A DNA stretch of 64,000 bases, from assembly GCA_027886175.1 (NCBI GenBank), contig JAJNNQ010000031.1, positions 3,870,001-3,934,000 of the forward strand, read 5' to 3'. This document shows, in pieces, positions 33,221 to 46,700 of the stretch. Position 1 is the first letter of the stretch. Every line of letters begins with the position of its first letter. The position numbers and the translations under genes were made by a program. The notes beneath the pieces were generated by a model. It worked only from the letters and a program-made list of their open reading frames with translations, made no database searches and was not told the origin of the DNA. Origin of the DNA: Phylloscopus collybita (Eukaryota; Chordata; Aves; Passeriformes; Phylloscopidae).

Positions 33221-36200
33221 AAAAAACAGCATCCTAATGTTGACTGTTCCACTGCTCGAGACATGTGCTGTTGTGTAGTGGGAGTAGTAACAAAACCAAA
33301 GCAAATGGCTTGCTGACTTGAACAGAGTGAGTCTCTCATTGTTTGGAATTAGTTGTGTAACATACTATTACTTTTAATAAAAAAAAAATTTGCAAAAGTG
33401 AAGAGCAAACTCTAAATACAAAGCTGTATCAATCAAGGCTGTTAGGAACTCATGCAGCAGGCATCTCAGAAAAGAGGAAAAGCTGGCTACCATGTTTGTG
33501 GTTTGTTGTTTTGTTTTGTTTTTTTTTCCCCATTTATATGTGAGAAGTGTTCTCTACCAAGATTGTAAAGCAGGAAAATCACTTTAATCTTTGGTGGCAG
33601 AATTGTTAACAAGGGGCTGTGGAGAGCCAGCCTTGGGCTGCCCCCAGCCATCCGTAAGCAGAGCAGTTAGCAGTGGGGAAGCAGGGCCTGAGTGCTGCAA
33701 GGACACAGAACCCGGTGTGAATTTCACTTCTCCATGGATTTATATCAAAGGATGGCTTAAACGTGCACCTTAGCTGGCCATATTGCTGCGTGTCAGATGT
33801 GAAAGTAAAAATAAATGTGTGAAGCACCAGGCAGAGTCGGAGATGTAAATCTGAAAACCATGTTTCCAGTCTATCATCCTAAATGCTGGACCCCATCTAT
33901 AGGAATTCAGGGGAGCGTGTATATGTTTTATTTTTGATCGGCAGTATTTCCTGTAGGCAAGAAATCAAAGATCTTTTCAAGTTATAAATGACAATAAGTA
34001 GGGAAGCCAGTATTTCAGATTGCTGGTATTTTGGGTACGTGTAGCTCTTTGATGTCCAATTGAGAACTGGAGGAATGTCTAAAATTAACAGTGAAGTATG
34101 TAACACTAATGATGAAATGCAGAAGTTGGAGGAAAACAGGCAAGGCCAGGCACTAAGGGTGGTTTGTATTTTTTCTTCTGAATAATTATTGTTTTAGGGT
34201 CGAAACAACACAAACAGTTGTGATACATAAATCCTGAAGTAGATCTTGGATAAGCAACTTAGATTTAAATATTTGTGTGTGTAGAGGTTTACATATAATC
34301 AAACTGCAAAATTTATTGCATATGTAATTTGCTGAATTGTAGTGAAAAAATGTCCGGGTGACCCCCAAAAAGGGGAATTTAATTAGTTTTGCATCTGAAA
34401 ACATCTGTATTGTGGCTCTACAACAATGTGACCAGTGTGGCTTCACGTCCTGTTTTCCAGTTTTGTTCCAAGATTACTTTTGGGCAGTTAGTGCCTGTTT
34501 GTGCAGCAGGTTGTCTGTGTTACTGATGCTCAGTGGTACAAGTATGAAATTGCCCTAAATTACCATGGGAATGTTTTCTTCTTGGAGGTTCAACAGTGGT
34601 TCTCAAGGTCACTTTGGCCATGCTTCTGGCAACAGAAAATGTGTGGTGGTCATGGTCTTGATGGATAAAACACCATCCAGAGTGCAAGATTTCTTTCACA
34701 GTCGTTTTTAGAAGCTGTCATTGAGATAAAAACACACCCTTGGACTTCGCACCTACGTAATTGGATGCAGATTTAATGTGATGCAGTGTTTTATTCCTTC
34801 TTGGGATGGAATCCATGTCCCATGTTGGGCATGACTCACCCTGGCAGGATTCAGCGGTCAAGCGCGTTGCAATGAAGGCTGAAGACCTCGCTGTTGCCAT
34901 GCCTTATTTTCCTCAAGAACTGAGAATCTCAGTTAATCCTCCTGAAGCTTAATAAAACACACATATTAGAAACAGATCTGTTGTAAAACCATTGTGTGGA
35001 AGAACTTCCAGAGAATCGCAAACCTTTGTGGGTACATGCAAAAGGAAATGGTTGGGAATACTTAAAACTTGGAATGGATGATTAGCAGGAGCAGTGGTGG
35101 TGTGGCTTAGCTCAATTTGTAGGCCACCTCTTAGAAAAATATCCCACTTTTTCCTGTTCTTTCCAATCAGCTTTGGGGGAGGGAAAAAAGCTAACCTCAG
35201 AGTTGTGTGTTAATAACCTTGTTGTGGAGTATGTGACTATATAAATCTAGATTCTGTTTTATTGGTGTTTATTTACCAGGTGACACTTTTGTAAATAAAA
35301 TAGAAATAAAGTCCCTGTTGCATTATGAAGATAAAGTGTTTTTATAAGTATCTTGCCTAATATATGTAATTAAACAAGTGATTTCTCAGGAGCCCCGTAT
35401 TTCCCATAATTTTAAACCAAAAATCTTAATTGATGTACAGCTCCTCGTTTCATCTGAATTGTATTTACTATGTGTCTTTCTGCTTCAGTATTTACTTTAC
35501 ATACAAATATGCCCAAAATCAGAAATTCAACAAGTAGTTGAACATATTGCATCTTTTATATTCTGGTTCTTTTCAAGGTTTACACAAGGAGTATGCTGTG
35601 AGATGACTTTGCTAAATAAGAGATCCATCAGGATCCTGTGAAATTGTGTTTTATGATTTCCTGGTTGAAAGTTTTCCCTGGCTGATTGCAGTTTAATACA
35701 GCAAATTTCTGACTACAACTTTGGGTTTGGCCTGAGTTAAAGTTCTCCAAATAAACAATAACATCAGCTTGTTGACTTTACAGAGTAATTTCTTGTCCTG
35801 ATCTTGCTTTAAGAAAACTTTAATGAGAAATATGTTCCTGTTGTTGTTAAGTCAGTTTTCTTCTTGTTGTGATTTAAATGTAAGGGCAAGATTTATGGAA
35901 ATGACTGCAGGGTGGTGCTGGCCTAATTAGTCATTATTTCTGGCAAGGCATAAAAAATTGGTTGTTCTTGTGCCTAAAACTAATAGTGTATTTTGTATTT
36001 AATCTGTAGGTCTTTTGTAAAACAAATGGTTGTGCTAAAAACTGCAAAATACACACATTTAAAGTTTGCATGCTATTATTTTGCATGCTGTTTTAGCATG
36101 TGATTTAAATTTTTCATTGATGGTTAAATTTACTATTATGTATATTTGAAATGTATATATCCCTTAAAAACCAGGAATAATAGTAGCTGAGCTGGAATTT

Positions 36201-36360
36201 GCAGTAGAAATTTTGGAATTGAGTATAGCTTTTCTAGCAGTGTCTATTCAAGGATTAAAGCAAAGCACTGCAGTTCTTTATAAGAATACTAATACCTATT
36301 ACAAGATTTTTTTTTTTTTTTGCAAAGAGTTTTAGGATTATCCATGTGATATGTTCACCA
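33221..36360. other. Intronic-looking unique sequence
   Basis: Apart from a TTTTG-rich run at about 33505-33530, a T-run at 36307-36322 and the small open frame at 34806-34952 (listed separately), I see no repeats or genes. Confidence 0.4.
34806..34952 (+). CDS. Candidate 48-codon small ORF or terminal exon
   Basis: An ATG-initiated frame of 48 codons ends in TAA at 34950-34952, and the AATAAA polyadenylation hexamer (34951-34956) overlaps the stop. Within it, 'caccctggcag' before 34848 resembles a splice acceptor, so it might instead be a terminal exon. The segment has a CpG-containing core (34852-34894), unlike the AT-rich flanks. No domain, signal peptide or family is recognised. A TGACTCA AP-1 motif lies at 34832-34838, which would fit a regulatory element equally well. 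Chance occurrence is quite possible at this length. Confidence 0.15.
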   Translation: MESMSHVGHDSPWQDSAVKRVAMKAEDLAVAMPYFPQELRISVNPPEA

Positions 36361-36389
36361 TTGGGCTGAGGGGGTGTCTCTTAGGGCTT

Positions 36390-36790
36390 TCTTTTTGTGG
36401 GCCGTGTTGAGATGAATTCCCAGTAATTGGTATTTCACCCAGAAGCGACCCAGGTGACTCAGGAATTCCAGCACCTTCAGCGGGTGGAATGCCTGTCCTA
36501 ATCAGGCTTAAGAGAGGGGGGCATTAACCCGGTAATGATTGAAACCTGCCTTCTAAAGGAAAATATTCAGCAGGGCGTGTGACACGAATGCTCCTCTGTG
36601 CCTTTGCCCTCTCCTTGTCTAACCACAGCTCTTGGACGTCCTTAGTGGCCAGGGGATGTTGCTGAAGCACAGAGCTGCTCTGCACGCTCCTCTCCGTGAA
36701 TCCATTTCGTGATTAAACTTTTAAAAGTCACAGCCCCCAACACTCGACTGCAGTTTCATGGTAGCTCTGACATTATTTTACTCTTCATGC
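36390..36790. promoter_or_regulatory. Candidate intronic regulatory element
   Basis: About 400 bp of more GC-balanced, CpG-containing, non-repetitive sequence inside the AT-rich intron. It has a TGACTCA AP-1 site at 36455-36461, TAATTGG near 36424 and TAATGATT near 36532. It contains no open frame of note. The clustering of motifs and the composition shift suggest an enhancer-like element; this is inference from sequence character only. Confidence 0.3.
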
Positions 36791-39700
36791 TGTGAATTTC
36801 ATTCTATAGTAAAATGAATATTATATTGGCCTTTTAAGTTGGTTGTCAGTGGAGAATAGTGAAGCTACACTTAGAGCATCTGTATGCAATCTTGGCGACA
36901 AGTAGGGACCCTCTGGAAAGCTGTTACTGTTGGGGCAGAACTAATCATTCCATGTGAAATTATATAAGGAGAATTAGCTCTCACTCTACCTCATTTCCTT
37001 TCATACCGCTGTGAAAATAAGCTTAGGAACGTCAAACCTTCCCTCCATATTTCTCTAAGTACTTTGTTAAATACTTCTTTCTATTAAGGCTTATTTATTG
37101 GAGGTGCTGGAAAAGAAAACACAACTGTCCGTGTTTCTAGGTACTAATGGGGTGTGCAGCCTTGCCCAGGTTGGCAGTTGTGCTTTCCTTCCCAGGACTG
37201 GATTCCTGGGATCAGTTGCCGTTGCTTTCTCTGTACTTTGACTTTATTTCCCTGGTGAATCATTTTGAGTACTCCACATTTAAGGTAGCATGCTTCATGT
37301 GCGAGAAAATTGTCAGTCACAGCCTGCCTGGGCTATTTAGAAAAGAGAGATATCAAAAGCCTGCTTGGAGCTCTAAGGAGCAGTCAGGTCACCTGCTGAG
37401 TCGCCTGGCAGGAGCCTAAACTTGTGCAGCCTTTAAGTTTAGGAAAGAAAATGGGGATCTCTGGAGGTCAGTGCTCTGTGCTGAGGCCCTGTACTGGATG
37501 TGTGAGCAGTGTCAAGCCAGAGAGAGATGTACGGGCCATTCCTGACATGTTCTTCTTACCAGGTCTTAAAAACAATCAGGGGAGATTTGTGTAACCCCTC
37601 CATAACCTAATCCCTTGTTTAACTATCCCTAGAGGTAGCATATTTCCTCTAAAACTATTCTAATTTTTCCCTTACCTGTTAATCTTGTTTATTTATTTAT
37701 TTTTTATTTTTATTTTTTTTCTCCTGCAGTGGATATTGCAGTAGTGGGGCATGATTCTTATAACTGCTGTTAACCTATTTTGAAGCTTGTCTCAGCTTTT
37801 TTAACTTTTTTGTACTCGTTGTTTAACTTTCCCAGATTGCTTAGGCATTCTTTTGAGCTCATTTCCTACAGCTGTATCAAAACCTGAGTGTAATGTACAA
37901 CCTTAGGATCAGTGATGGAGAGAAGAAATCTTAGCATCTTTTTCATATGATGCTCCTGTCGTTATTATTATAAATTGGAAATATTTTTTGAATTTGCTGT
38001 TCAGTATTAAAACCTTAGTTTTAGTTTTGCTGTTAATCCTTTAGTCCCACTTTTCTCAATTTTAACTCTGTTTACCAGAATGCTTGCAGCATTTCCCAGG
38101 TAACTACTGAATTTTCCAACTATATTGCCTATCATACAAGTAAGAAATGAAAACACTGAATAATCCTACACTGAAAATGCCAAGAGGAAGCTTTATATTC
38201 AGAGTCCTGCAACCTGTACCTTGTTGCAGACCCGACTTTGCAGCTGGAGTCATGGAATAGTTGGGTTGTGCTCTGATTCCATCATTGTCTCTGGAGCTGT
38301 TGCTGGTCTTGGTTCTTTCTGTCTGTGTCTGTCTTACATTGAGAAGCCTGAAATGGGACAAATCGAATCTGACATCTTGTAGCTATAGGTGCTTAGCAGG
38401 AATTTTTAGTGAGTTGAAAAAAGCTTGGAAAATGCTTACATGGGTCTGCACCCATGGGTGACTCAGTTTCTCTGAGTGGTGTGTAAAAATCATCTTTAAT
38501 TATACTTCTTTGTCTGACCCACAAATGGTTATTCTTTGTGGCTGCTCAAACAACACTTAAAAAAAAACAACCCCAAAACTTTGATCAATCAGATCTCAAG
38601 ATTTGAAGTGTTACTTTGTGAAACATGTGGACAAGGGAGAAGGGGAAGAAACACTCCCTGCTTCAAAACCTTTTCTTTCTTGCCATAAGCTTGGAATATA
38701 ATCTGCAGACATTTTTCTTTTATGTTGGTGTTTACTACACCTGATGTGATCAGAAACACTTTTTTATCCTCTGCACTGGCATTTCCAAAACCAAAGCAAC
38801 TAAGATGCTGACAGAGTTGGGAAGGCACAAGGACTGTGGCTTACAGTTAAGGCAGATGTGATTGCAACATCTGTGCCTAGGAAAGCTGCAGTCTGATCTG
38901 CCTTCTGTCTTCAGGATTTCTGGGATTCCAGAAGCAGAAGTGGTGCAGATAAGACATGTCCTCTGAGGTTTTGAAAGGCTTCTGCTCAGATTGTAAAGCT
39001 CTTCCTTATTAGGCCCACAGGAAACACGTCTCTAGCACAGCCAAATTGGTATCATTGTTAAATACTTCTCCTCGGGCTCTCCAGTGGTAACTCTGCTCCG
39101 TGGTGGGGTTATTTGGGCTGAAGAGCCTCTGTGGTTGCCTCTGTGTATTGACTAGCTGAGTATATTATTGGCTTGTAACTGTGTGTGGTAATTTCTGACT
39201 TGGAAGCTGTGATGCGATCCAAAGAACAGTTTATAGAGGGTTTTCCACCTTTTTCCTTAAATTGGGCTCTGTAGGCCTAAAATTTGGGACTTCTAACTTG
39301 AAATCTCCATTAGAACACAATCTAGTATCTAGGAAGAGAAACCCCAAAGCCTTGGCATCAGACAAATGAAAATTCATTTTCTTTAATGACTCTCCCCTTT
39401 GCCAACTGTGTTCTTGGAAAATGGGTCTTTGCACTTGGTTTGTTTTCAGTGCAGCAACTGTATTGGTTTCTGGGTGGCATAAAATTGTGCATATTCCTCT
39501 CTGGGTTATGAAGGAAGCCCTGCCCTTTCCCTCATCTCTGAGCAGCAGTCATGGGGCTACTTCCTGACCTTGGGACTGTTCTTATATTGAGGCTCCCCAC
39601 TTGCTGTGCTTCCCCTCTGCTGTTGTGTCAGGCTGTGCCAGTTGTCATGTGCTTGCTGTTCTTTCTCCTTTCAGGTGAGCTCCTCTGGGCTGATGTGCAG

Positions 39701-42700
39701 CTGGTGGGAAGAGAGAAGCTGGTGGCCTTCCTCTGTTCCATCTGTACCTCTGAAAGGACTTCATTGAATGAAGTGCACAGCAGGTATGATCTGTGGGAGT
39801 TCAACAGCAAACACTTCAGAAAAGCAAAAGTTCGCTGCTCTAAGGTCACAAATCTGTCCTGCAGGAGAAACAGTAAGGCATTAAAAAAGTGACTAGATGA
39901 AACATTAGGACAATGTCCACATGACCGAAGCAGGTGGTTTGCATAGTTTCTTTCATGCATAGTTTTTATGTTGTTGTCATCATAACAATTCCTGACAAAT
40001 GAATATGCTTTTCTCTCAGTGATGTTTAAAATTTGATTAACTGAATGTTCATAATGTTCAGTGCTTAGAAATATTTGTACTTTACTGGATTGTACATAGA
40101 GTGATTTTGGGAGTTGAACAGTATATTTCACTGCAGACAATCCTAAAATAAGTTCTTAATAGTCTGGATGTATTAATATTAATTTTTAGAGAGTTTACAT
40201 TGTTAAATGTTAGTTATTAAATTCGGTTCAAGATGTAAACTCTGTTCTGTTTTGTAGCATTAATTATGCAAGTTTGAAATTCTCAGTTTCATTTTAAGGT
40301 AGGGCTTTTTATTTGTACGCAGCTGTTGAAATAAATTACCAGTACAAGAAAACATTCTCCTAATAAACGAGGGATGCCTGGAGTTGGCTGTGCTAACTGA
40401 GACAATTTAATTCATCCATCATCAGGGATGATGTTTCTTAGCAACACAAAGTATTTTCACCCGGGGCGCTTTCACAAACTTTCACATTTTTCTTCAAATA
40501 CAGCCTTGGTAGTGTTTTATGTGACCTGAAGTTCGTCCATCTGTCCTGAAGCTCCCAATACTTTGCCATTCTCTCCAGTGATCAAATGATCCGATATATG
40601 GTTTTTGTGTGGTGTGTGGTTTTTTGGTTTTTTTTCCAGTTTAATAATACACAAGTTGACTAGAGAATCATTTCGCATGTCAGATTTTCCAAAGGGTTCT
40701 GGGAAATTATTTGTTGCTCTATATAGCAAAGCTAAAAGTTATTGAGAATGTGTTACAGTTTCATAATAAAACAGATCCGAAAATTATTGGCTGGAGAGCC
40801 AACTAAATGCTTTCTGATAGCCATAGCCTCAAGGGGGATACTTGGATCATTTGTAATAAAGGGATATCTTTGATATCTTTTGGTGAATTGACTAGTATTC
40901 TGTTTAGATCATTATTTATGAAAAAAAACTGGCTTGGTACGCAATGTTACATTATCAAATTGTTTGGGTGTAAGAATTGCCTTAATGTATCGCCAGAACT
41001 TTCCATGTTTATTCTTTTCATGTGCTGCATGAAATCAGAAGAAGCTGCTGATCCATTAAGACTGCCTTTACTTCTTGCTTTCCATTTTTCAACATGTGTG
41101 GGGATGATTTGATCAGTGTAATTACCACCTGGGGAGACTTGGCTTGCTTAAGAAACCCCTTCAGGTATGTAACAGGTGTTGTTCAGTATGGAGAGCACAC
41201 GTCTTCCAAGTGCAATGTGTTATTTTGCTTTGAGAAATAATATATCTTGATTTTTTGGTAAACTGCTCAGAAAGCTTCTGCTATCTAAAGAAGTGACTAA
41301 GCCTTGCTTCTGTCTTGCTTTGAGAGGAAAAGTTTTAGTGGTTCTCCTTTGTCAGCAATGCATGGTGACAAGTATTTGGAGAATGTGATAAGGCTAGTTA
41401 TTACTCGGCATATTTCACAAAGGTGTACAGAAACCTTTTAAATTTTGGGAAAAGTTACAGAAGCATAGGTTTGATTCTTCCTCATAGACAGAAAAATGCT
41501 GTATTGTAGCTCCTGTCAGCTTTAATTTGCTGAGTTTCCATGTAAGCACATGAGGTCTTTGTACACATATGCAAAAAAAAAAAAAAAAGGGACACTTAAT
41601 TGAACGTCCAAGCTGGGACATCTTGTTTGAGGTGATCTTATTGAAGTGTAGTTGTTTTGTGCCCTGGTGTTACTGTCTGGCATCTTGCAAGATCTCCAGG
41701 TGTTTGTGAAGTCCTTTGAAGAATCACCTAGCTCTTTGTGTTACCCTACAGAAAATGGCATCTGGTAAAAAAGAGGGAGAAAAATCTTTTGCTATCCAAG
41801 CCTTTAAATCTCATGTCTTTGAAAACAGCAGCAGTCATTTGTCTCTGATGCTGCCTTACCTGTAAGTTGGAACTGTGGCACCTTGCAGAGAGATTAGGGT
41901 TCTGTTTGCTCCTTGCAAGGCTTTGTTGCATGTGGTGACAGACTATCTACATTTCTAACTCTACTTCAACATTCTGGCATCATTTGGGAAGCTCCAGAAT
42001 CAGTTATAGGCTCTCCTTGCCCTTTCAGGTTCTGTTCAAAAAATTCCTTGTAGTCATGGTGGCTCCTCAAGGCACCTGCAGAGTCTGATGTCCGGGGTGT
42101 TTCCTGCAGGCTGGTGTTTGCCCTGCAATAAATAATGTAGTCATGTTGTAACAAGACCTGTATTTGCATCTTGGTGCAGTCAATAAAGACTGACATGAAG
42201 GCTGGTAATGCATCTTTCAGAAAGTTAAATTTAGAAGATGTGATACTGAAATTGCTCCATAATTGAGACTTCATTTTTCTGACTGTAAACCCAGTGTCTC
42301 AATTTACAAAACTAACAGAGACTGCCACAGGCAGGTAAGCACAACCTGTGGGAACCAAGCCTCCCAAATACTCTCTGGAAATTAGTCTAAAACCAGTTTT
42401 ATTTTGAAGAAAGCTTTGTGTAGGGTAGAGAAATGAAGATTTCCATGGGATTCACAAGCAAAATACAGCTTTCTGCTGTGAAGTACTGGAAGCAGTGCTG
42501 GTAATGTGGCAGTTTAGGGTGGAAAAGGGGAGAAAGGGCTTCCAGTAATTCTAAGTTCCTTTTCCTTGGGAACATGTTTTATGTAGCAGAATGGTTACTC
42601 AGGATAGGTAAATGGTAGCAAGATGTCTGAGTGCTGTGCTAACGGCAAATTAATTACTAAATATTAGTTTTAAACTGTAGCCTCTCTTGTCGCAGTGAAG

Positions 42701-43676
42701 CAGACACTGGGGTCCTTCTCTTATCCATGTTCATTCTCAACTGGGGATTTTCTGTGTATTCTATGCCTTTCCCCATGGTTAGCTATAAGGATATGAAGAA
42801 TTGATAAAAATTGTCTTTTTGAAGGTAGAGAAAGGTCTAGAGTCAGTGTGATAAATAGAGAGGGATAACTTGTAACGATAAACACACAGTCGTGTCAAAA
42901 CTGTTGTAAATTTTCAAAAACTACTTTTCATCCTCATCCAACCATGACTCAAATAAAGAACATTGCCTTTATGGCCTGCAGCACAATACAAATTGTACTT
43001 TGCTAGCTTTCAGTTAAAGCGATGAACATATTACTTGAATTTTAGGAAAGAGAATTTGAAAACGTACTATATTTAGGGTTTAGTCTTGAAGTTATAAGAA
43101 TAACTAGTTGTTCTTGCTGTTGTTGCATCTTTCAGTGTTCATGTGCAAAGAATGACTTGATCAGAGTTGTCACCAGGAACATTTAGTTTTTCATGCAAAG
43201 TATTTTTGGGCAGCTTTTATTTGGAAGAATATGGGATGGAATATAAAAGCATGAGCCTCAGAAATTATTGTTTATGTGAAAAAGGTCAGAAATGATAATT
43301 GTTTGGGTGCTGTTTCTGCAGGTAGTGTCTGAAAAAAGGTGAATGCAAATCAGGCTAAAGCACTTCTCAAAGTGGGTGTTCGACCTTGGAATTCTCATCA
43401 TTTAATGCGGTTGTCTTTTCAGATACTTGAGAATTCTATGATTTTATTCTAATTGGAATTTGGAAACACTAAGGAATGAGTAGTCAGTTGTTCTGTTACG
43501 TGTTGTTTGCATCTAACTCACATCATGTGAGAGCTTGCACGAAAGCAGGTGTGGTTTCATTCAGCCTCTCTAGTACACAAAGCTATTGTGTTGTCAATAA
43601 AAATCATAATTCCTCTCTGTTATTGAGCTTTATTTCCAGCCAAGGAGTGGTACATGAAAGGGTTGGGGCATATTTA
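36791..43676. other. Intronic-looking sequence, repeat-poor
   Basis: About 6.9 kb with almost no recognisable transposons. A T-rich tract at 37688-37720 leads into a good acceptor-like site at 37728-37729, but all three frames after it stop within about 50 bases and no donor follows. Two overlapping chance-type ORFs (113 codons + at 39551-39892; 170 codons - at 39628-40140) lie here. An A15 run lies at about 41573-41588. Confidence 0.4.
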
Positions 43677-43715
43677 GAAACATAGAATGGTTTGGAAGAG
43701 ACTTTAAAAACCATA
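43677..43715 (-). repeat. Short CR1 remnant
   Basis: 'gaaacatagaatggtttgga' then 'agagactttaaaaacca' matches the last bases of CR1 in reverse complement. It is very short, so confidence is limited. Confidence 0.6.
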
Positions 43716-46700
43716 TATATAAAGTATAGTACATCCTGAAATAGATACAACGAAATCCCAGTTATACAAACAAAAAGTGAGCATTAAAATAGTTGTGTAT
43801 CAGTGTTAATTATCTGTATTTCATATGAAAGGCTGACCTTTCTGGGACCTTTTCTTCAGAAGTATAGAACAGACTGATCTGTTTCTCCCACAGTTTGCAG
43901 GGCAGTTGGAAATTTGGTTGATCTTTTTTTTTTTCAGCATACCTATCACAGGGAATGAGACGGCCAGTTGCTGAGATTGCAGAGGACTGTGCAGCCCCAG
44001 GCATCTTCCACTATGTGTGAAGACTGATTCTGGTTAATACAAAAAAACTAAAAATGAAGTGTCTAAGTTCAGACCGAACACTGATTCAGATTAGGAAAAA
44101 TATGATCCCTCCCAGTGACTTAAAATGGATGAGGCTTGTATGTGATGGCTTGTATAAATCAAGGCAAATGGGCATTAGGTTACACATCCATCATTGTGAT
44201 TATCACTTGAATTGCTTAGCATTGTAACCTGGTAAGCACTGGCCACTGTTGTATTTGACTGTAAAGAAAGTATTAGAAAATGATAGTCTGATTTTGATTT
44301 AATTGAATATGGTGGTCTAAAGCTCTGCAACTTGGAGTTTGAGGCACAGAGAGAAATGGTCGAGAGCCTGCACATTCTGCTTGTGGGGTTTTTTGCATTT
44401 GGTGATCTCATTACTCAGGTATAAAGCAAGCATTTTACTGCAATAATAATCTATTCAAGATGCTATTTTTAGGCCAATATAACCCTATTTAAAACATCCT
44501 ATATTAAATATGTAAATGCTTTCCTGTGGCCAAATGAATTTTGTCCACACAATTGTGTAACTTCAGCTTAAGCCACTTTTCAGCTTCCAGCCTCTTAATT
44601 GTTCTTTAATCTATGGAGGACAAAGAATTAAATGTGTCCAGTCTTATTAAACATTTGGTTCATTTAATTATGATCCAGGGAGATGATTTACAGTTAGGGT
44701 TTTGAGATGTGGACCATTATTATTTTTGTAGGCCAGCTCTCTTCCCTTTGCCTCTTCACCCCTGAGTGGGTGAAAAGGTCCAGGAGAAAATGTCTGGATG
44801 GTGGTATGATACACATCCTACATCATTCTGTGCCTGACTGGACAGTGATTCTGCCTGGAATTATGACCTTAAAGTTGTCCCTCTTGTGAAAGGAGCTGCA
44901 GATGCTTCAGGGTCACAAGTGAATTTTCTCACCTGAGACTAATGTTGGGATACACAATTAAAAATATTTAGTTTCCTTTTTATATTCTTGATGTATAACT
45001 AGATCCAGCAAGGCCTAGTAAGCGTGGAATTACTGTTATTACCTTTAGTGTTAAATTAGACCTGTCACCAGATTTGTTCCTGGATTCTCATGCATCTTAC
45101 ACAGCCATCCCTGCTGCTTGTCATCCTCAGCTCTCTCTGTTTTTGTGTTAGTGTGGGCTCTGTGGCACTTGATTTAACAGTAAAAACTCCATCAGAACTT
45201 TGTGTTGATGGTCACTAATCACTTAAAATAGTTTTTTGAATGTGACTGATTTTTGAGAGGGGAAAAAAAAAAATCCATGTATTTTCATTGTTAGTGGCAA
45301 CTACAGATGGGAACCTCAAAGAGGAGCACCGAGGGGCATCCTCTGTAGGTTGTCCACAGTGTATTTGGTCACGAAAAGAAACAGTTCAAAGAATGTGACG
45401 TGTGGTTCTTGATGCAGAAAAAAAGCTTCTCTATGCCTAATACATTGGAAAACATTTGTTCAAGAGCAACTCTCCCCTATGCAAAATTTGCCCCTGTAGT
45501 ATTATTAAGGTCAATATCCATGTAGATTCTCATCCATATTCAGTGTGGTGCCTGAGGTCAGCTTGGGCTTGTAAATGCAACTTTAAGGAGTGTTTTGTCT
45601 GGTCCTGTTAAAAAGCATCTCTGTAAGTTGTTTGTTTAGAAACTTATTTACTCCTGCTCTTCCTGGGCATGTCTTCAGTTCCTGCTTAAAAAAATAGCAG
45701 CTGTAAATGAGGCATTGTGTCCTGCTTCACAAGATTTGTAGAAATAATTCTTACCTGTATACATACTAATTGACTGCTCTTTGGTATTTATTTGAAGGTG
45801 AATGTTTTCAGGTCTGTATGTTTAGTAGACATTTCTGTGTGAAAAAATGCATTGTGAGTTTTGTGAGAATGACTGTTGTAAGTTCATGAGTACTACAGTC
45901 TGTGATCCAGGGAGGATTTATCAAAATACTATTTCATAAAAATCAAATAAACTGTAACTGATCAAGTGGGCAAGTTCACGTGTCCCTGTAGTTCTCTGAA
46001 CATCCTGGCTTGACTCATTACTACCAGAAAGGTGTCTGCACTTCATCATGTGTTGGCATGTTCCCTGAGACTCAGCGTTCCTCTTCTGTATTATTTCTTG
46101 ATAGTTCTTTCATTAATCCTTCAAAAGAGCTGGACTGCTTAATGGAGTCGGAATAAAAATAATTCATTTTCGGAAAGTCTTCCAGTGTGTTCTGTTTGCT
46201 TTCTGCATCTCACTTAAGTGTTAATCAATTAAGTGATTCCGATTCTAGTCACTCCCCAGGTTAGATCTCGGTGATACAGGGATGGATAAATGTACTCTGT
46301 AAATTAGGTGTGAAACGGTTGGGGAAATGCACAAGCTGCTGCTCTGCAGAGCCAAGGCAGGTCTGGCTGGGCTTTATTTTAGCTCATGTGTGGGCAGGCT
46401 GGCAAGGCTAGTGCTGAGCTGGAGAGAAGTGGATGCCCTGGGAAGAAATTGCTCCTGTAGGAAAATGCTCAGGTGCTCATTTTCTACCTGTTCTTTTCTA
46501 TCTATTTATTGCTTGAACTCTGTCACCTGGGCTTTGTTCTGCTCTTCGTTTGTTTGTTTGTTTGTTGTTTTTTTTAACTTCTAAAATTCTTATTTGGTGG
46601 TTGTGAGTCACAGGCCATCAGTGCCACAGTTTTGCTTATTAAAAAAAGGACCAGAATATTTGAACAAAAATTGTCATCAACTCTCTATAAGGATTCTGCC

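Noticed and set aside
37688..37780. Good splice-acceptor look-alike after a T-rich tract (AG at 37728-37729)
   Set aside because: All three frames stop within about 50 bases and no reasonable donor follows, so an exon is unsupported without RNA data.
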